Source of the DNA: Candidatus Hydrogenedentota bacterium
GTDB taxonomy: Bacteria; Hydrogenedentota; Hydrogenedentia; Hydrogenedentales; CAITNO01
Reading direction: 5' to 3'
NCBI GenBank assembly: GCA_022710255.1
Contig: JAKLHG010000216.1
Coordinates: 1 to 6,791, forward strand
Length of the DNA: 6,791 nucleotides
Positions 4,301 through 6,791 of the stretch are shown here, piece by piece. The notes under the pieces were generated by a model, which saw nothing but the letters and a program-made list of their open reading frames with translations, did no database searches and was not told the origin of the DNA. The translations under genes and the position numbers were made by a program. The stretch's first letter is position 1; each line of letters begins with the position of its first letter.

Positions 4301-6791
4301 CATCCGTAATTTTCGCCTCATCTTGGAACAGGGAATGAAGCCCCAGGGACTTCAGGGTTGTCATGGGTTTCAGTTGGGCAATACAGTCGTCTGAATGCCG
4401 TCCCGTGATTGCCAGCGATTCAACTCCGGGCATGCGCGCAACCGCCGCGAAGGCTTCCGGGCTGAACCCGTCGTGTTTGCCTTGAATATCGAGTTCCTTC
4501 AGCGAGGGGATGGAGGGAAGGTGTTTCATGCCTTCATCACTGAGGTCGTAGAATTCCAGTCGGCGCAGCACGGGAAATGCCGCAAGATGTTGCAGTCCCT
4601 GCGCATCAAACTCACAGGGACCGATACGGAGCAGCCGCAGTGCAGGCAATTTGGCCAGTGCTTCCAACCCGGAAGTTTCAAGGGCGCGTCCCCCAATCCA
4701 CAATTCCTCGAGGGTGGTACATTTGGCAAGTTGGAGCAGAACATAACTGCTTATCTCTTTATCGGTGTACTCAATGCGCAGCCTTTTTAAGGTAGGGAGT
4801 TGGGCAATGAGGGCTGCGGCATCGGCGTCAAGCGGTTCGGGATGAATAGCCAGTGTTTCCAGCACGGGAAGATTCTTGAGTAGGGGAAGACTTTCTTTCG
4901 GCACACTGAAATAGTCGAGGTACAGCGACTTCAACCCCTTGAGGCCAGTAATTAGCGACAGGGCGCTGTTTTCGAGCGCAGTGTGAGCGTCATTGAATGG
5001 CAGTCCGAGCAACTCAATACGATCTTCCGGCAACTCCGTCAAGAATGACAGGTCTTTGACGGCATCCAGATTCAATAAAAGGCCAAGGCGCTTGTTTTCG
5101 GGAAAAGTGCCGTCCACCCGGAAGTCCCCGATGGCTTTATAACGATTCACGTCGGGGAAACCTACCTGAACTCCTTCTGTCGGTTGGTCCAGGTCCAGCA
5201 GCATCCCCAAGGGCAGGTAGGCAGAGGTGGCCGTGGAACCGGGTACGGCGACGCCGCCCATCTCAATGGTTACCGGATTGCTGAACACCAGTGCCGGGGC
5301 GCCTTCGACTCCTTGAGGCGCGTGGACATGAAAGGCCACGCGAACGGTATGTTTGCCGGGCGTCAGCGTCAGGGGCCGTTTTTCCGAATCCATCAAGTCT
5401 CTGTCGAGACCACCCTGGATGCCGTGGACACCCCTGCTGAACAGGCCGGGCGCGGACATCATTCCCGCATTACTGACGGTATATTGGACGCCGTCATATT
5501 CGGTCACCACGCCCACGGGCGGATCATCAATACCCAGGGCGCCTGCACCAACATTATGAAGGTCCGCCGTAAATTGTGGGATTTCCCCGGCAGCCCATTG
5601 TTCCTTTTCCGTCTTGAGGACCGCCTGTAAACCGTCCACGACCTCGCCGCCCTGCGGGTCTATCTTTCGGTAGGGCGGCTGGGCAGGACTCTTTTCACGA
5701 GAGCCAGGATTGGGTCCCAGTTCGATCACTTCTTCGCGGTTTGGCACCACTTCGAACAGTGCACCCGCCAGCGCCGCCGGTGCCCCACCAAGCACGCAAT
5801 ACTTTCCAGGCGGTAGATTGGCAAAGGTGCAGAACCGATGTGACCTGTCTTTAGCGACAAACAAATCACCCTGCAACGAGGTGCTATAGAAAACACCCTG
5901 TGCGAACATCGCAAAAAGAGGGTCATTAAAGGTATATATCTTGGGAACCCCGGTCTCACCCGGGCTTGTAAATGCAGGATCGCGGGTAATGGCAAGAATA
6001 CGTTGAACGGTCGCGGGGATGTCCGGCGTGTTGGGAATGCCTATCCGGACGCGGGTATCGTATTCAACCGGCGCTATAGTGATGGTTTTACTCTGTCCAT
6101 TCTCCACTCCAACAGTAATGCCGCCATGATAGGTTACGGTAACCGCCGTGTTTTCCGCAGACATGGCCTCATCCGTAGGGGCAACGGGGACTTCCCGCAG
6201 TACGTTCACGGAATACTCCCCGGCATCCAGTTCCGAAAAGGAGAAGGTGTCCCCCGTACCCGACTCGGACCAGATAGGCGATGCGAAAGAGGTGAGGTGG
6301 GGGTCACGGCCCGGCGGAATGAATTTGTGTCCGTCCAGCGCTTCCAGCCAGAAGAAATATTTGCCCGTGGCGGCATCCCCAGCAGGCGTATCCTTTGCAT
6401 CCACGACAATGGTAGTAATTCGGGCGGCGGGCTTCAACGATACCATGAAGGGTACACCGGAATCGGCCGTGTCCTGAAAAAACAGCCTGTCTTCACGAAC
6501 AAAATCAGGATGGGTGACAATCAGCAGATGCTCACGTCCCAACGCCAGGCCATCGAGTGTGAATTGGCCGGCGTCGTCGGTTTTCCCCTGGGCATAAAGT
6601 CCCTCCTGCCGATGACGGTCATGGTTGGAGCCGCCGCTGTCTCCACAATCACCGACACCCACGTAGGCGCTCGAAATGGCCTGTCCTGTCGTGCTACTCG
6701 TGACTACACCTATTATCTTACCGCGAGTATTTTCGCTTCCTGAAGATTCTCCTCCTTGTTTTCGCAGGGCATCCAGTGACTCCAGCGCCTC
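1398..6791 (-). CDS. Giant multidomain protein: carboxypeptidase-regulatory-like domains, LRR block, secretin-like C-terminus; 5' end beyond the window
   Basis: The frame is open from the right edge to TGA at 1400-1398: 1797 residues, with no stop and no convincing start. Residues below count from the edge. Residues 1-23 are a charged/Gly-Ser linker. At 24-121 is a carboxypeptidase-regulatory-like beta-sandwich (GKIIGVV start, TDDAGQFTL turn). Two related beta domains follow at about 122-240 and 245-360. At about 382-510 is a domain with GLQAVL, W.AGE.P.F.ADLHN and GKHTVRVAF motifs, of the kind found beside M56/BlaR1-type proteins in Planctomycetes. LRRs occupy 578-946. A further regulatory-like domain at 970-1073 has TDSSGRLTLP and LVVTHSFGYALV and ends in PWGAVEGQL. 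Another beta domain at about 1172-1263 is followed by a Pro/Thr-rich linker at 1307-1328. A region I do not recognise (1336-1555) leads to a secretin-like segment from 1559. No membrane segment is visible; any signal peptide or anchor would lie upstream. It is probably a surface or periplasmic sensor or scaffold protein, but the function is not established. Confidence 0.85.
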   Translation of the reverse strand, partial: EALESLDALRKQGGESSGSENTRGKIIGVVTSSTTGQAISSAYVGVGDCGDSGGSNHDRHRQEGLYAQGKTDDAGQFTLDGLALGREHLLIVTHPDFVREDRLFFQDTADSGVPFMVSLKPAARITTIVVDAKDTPAGDAATGKYFFWLEALDGHKFIPPGRDPHLTSFASPIWSESGTGDTFSFSELDAGEYSVNVLREVPVAPTDEAMSAENTAVTVTYHGGITVGVENGQSKTITIAPVEYDTRVRIGIPNTPDIPATVQRILAITRDPAFTSPGETGVPKIYTFNDPLFAMFAQGVFYSTSLQGDLFVAKDRSHRFCTFANLPPGKYCVLGGAPAALAGALFEVVPNREEVIELGPNPGSREKSPAQPPYRKIDPQGGEVVDGLQAVLKTEKEQWAAGEIPQFTADLHNVGAGALGIDDPPVGVVTEYDGVQYTVSNAGMMSAPGLFSRGVHGIQGGLDRDLMDSEKRPLTLTPGKHTVRVAFHVHAPQGVEGAPALVFSNPVTIEMGGVAVPGSTATSAYLPLGMLLDLDQPTEGVQVGFPDVNRYKAIGDFRVDGTFPENKRLGLLLNLDAVKDLSFLTELPEDRIELLGLPFNDAHTALENSALSLITGLKGLKSLYLDYFSVPKESLPLLKNLPVLETLAIHPEPLDADAAALIAQLPTLKRLRIEYTDKEISSYVLLQLAKCTTLEELWIGGRALETSGLEALAKLPALRLLRIGPCEFDAQGLQHLAAFPVLRRLEFYDLSDEGMKHLPSIPSLKELDIQGKHDGFSPEAFAAVARMPGVESLAITGRHSDDCIAQLKPMTTLKSLGLHSLFQDEAKITDAVLAHLGSIPSLESLDIYTGNFTDAGWAALTSLPNLKHLYIPNAEITDAALIHIGKITNLEDLRIRASDITDEGLVHLESLTALKRLSFFLADKITQESIARLNGKLPSLTKIICDQSCFEKVNATSFTPETGIDTTAQAPATISVTADGQPASEAEVALARPGWWITCHNGKIRDAVDHRRPANAETYKTDSSGRLTLPDIQEPFLLVVTHSFGYALVRGKSPDAASIALTPWGAVEGQLQLSGVMCVNAGMAGTTSQYFDKNARAAAPSIGDNEEIQIMFESESRTDDNAHYVLSHLMAGKATVYPLIEDANGIGNYVMGLATDATIVSGAKTLLNFGQARFQVSGRLVSREGFAAIDWTGVKADLILTAPHIGMPGDEEQWKAQGAFAKSDKGRSYFRDVPIAADGSFHIDEVPEGSFFFRFYVPPAAAGMADTTSKSVGQGGKNFTLSAAAMKPGEPMFFDLGTFDVAINKDVTDTQKETAPPANTPMPAVTPLTAADALDNTMALAEFRLYVAHGAVTQKGNPLPDIWDKSFRPVLRGLLTSATEADAYAVNGVPLVMDGNTLTWAGKETPDPGCATLAASYSFMMRRDESVNQTISIPPEAGLPAVIPNEAEMKVACQLISEHQIRLWLTLPRPTEVSPEGINTWTNVSATALHDTWQLLVIDLQNEKNEPQAPLLLCWKFRYGREQDLKRITHPATVGNVAISQSPAPDMTHVPQYSTEAKILSGPVEAIERFVNTLETLGEVRVTPENTRMFRVADKNEIPALLETLEKQTPGLELLSAPRITMMSAEDMARVDGDKAPEMVGPPSQPDPLQDIFSSGQNRVVLKGSLPREFWQKNMGPYSASLVDFLQGEQYPGVIADMTTEYSSEPGVHEPVPTRSGIAVAVSLHKTNDPQIIDLRLYFNSKVPEPKGFFESPVTLATPFPLGQCIGFVTENPDPEKKTLVLFTLEQVNPGSRFFES
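1427..2117 (-). other. Secretin-like C-terminal domain of the giant protein
   Basis: Edge-based residues 1559-1789. A small alpha/beta part (VEAIERFVNTLETLGEVRVT) precedes LELLSAPRIT, which matches the hallmark LLSAPRVTT strand of type II/III secretins. A GIAVAVSLHK...IIDLRLYF strand pair follows, then PVTLATPFPLGQ and KKTLVLFTLEQV, which correspond in order to the secretin TxVxVxDGQT and ELLIFITP strands. The transmembrane beta-lip and the canonical VPLLGDIPILG motif are not visible. I therefore infer a secretin-derived periplasmic fold rather than a functional outer-membrane pore. An alternative is chance resemblance of a beta-rich domain. Confidence 0.5.
3954..5060 (-). repeat. Leucine-rich repeat block (protein-level repeat) of the giant protein
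   Basis: Fourteen repeats carry the LxxLxL core. Seen examples are LKSLYL, LKRLRI, LEELWI, LKELDI, LESLDI, LKHLYI and LEDLRI. Distances between successive cores, in residues, are 24, 24, 26, 24, 24, 22, 26, 23, 29, 24, 24, 24 and 26. The later repeats carry the ITDxGL/ITDAAL helix start of the bacterial and plant F-box-like LRR type common in planctomycete proteins. Such solenoids bind protein partners. The block sits between two beta-domain groups. One repeat is longer (29, with a FQDEAK insertion) and one is degenerate, with Val in place of the first Leu (MPGVESL). Confidence 0.85.

Noticed and set aside
1768..6743. Many plus-strand open frames of 70-246 codons opposite the giant gene
   Set aside because: They are antisense shadows of a long, clearly coding minus-strand frame with recognisable domains. 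Their products are Arg/Pro/Ser/Gly-rich without family patterns.

Overview
The window carries three genes, all on the minus strand. Going leftwards (the direction of transcription) they are a very large multidomain protein gene (1398-6791, open at the right edge), a small HUH/Y1 transposase gene (659-1114), and a short membrane-anchored pseudopilin-like gene (1-393, open at the left edge). Together they cover about 92% of the window. No tRNA, rRNA or CRISPR array is visible.

The large protein (at least 1797 residues in the window) combines carboxypeptidase-regulatory-like beta-sandwich domains, an 'incoming-ligand' type beta domain, 14 leucine-rich repeats with a mostly 24-residue period, more beta domains, and a C-terminal segment resembling a secretin. 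The ITDEGL-type bacterial LRRs, the planctomycete-style regulatory domains, the pseudopilin with a C..NLK..L..Y...H.G.YP pattern, and a moderate G+C content point to a PVC-group bacterium or a neighbour such as Candidatus Hydrogenedentota. This placement is inference from protein style, not from any marker gene.

The most interesting non-coding structure is at 422-1289. The transposase gene is bracketed by palindromic REP-like units arranged as an ordered inverted repeat. From the outside inwards each side has a small hairpin (CCC-AAC-GGG type) with a GTC-containing tail, a large 30-nt hairpin, and a second small hairpin next to the gene. The large hairpins of the two sides differ by a compensatory base-pair change. 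More decayed copies lie outside on both sides. This looks like a REP-associated tyrosine transposase (RAYT) or IS200-like element with its own repeat family, inserted between the two host genes.

The host genes may both concern the cell envelope (pseudopilin-like anchor, secretin-like and adhesin-like beta domains), but nothing in the sequence shows that they act together. The transposase region interrupts them, with gaps of 283 and 265 nt, so a single operon is unlikely.
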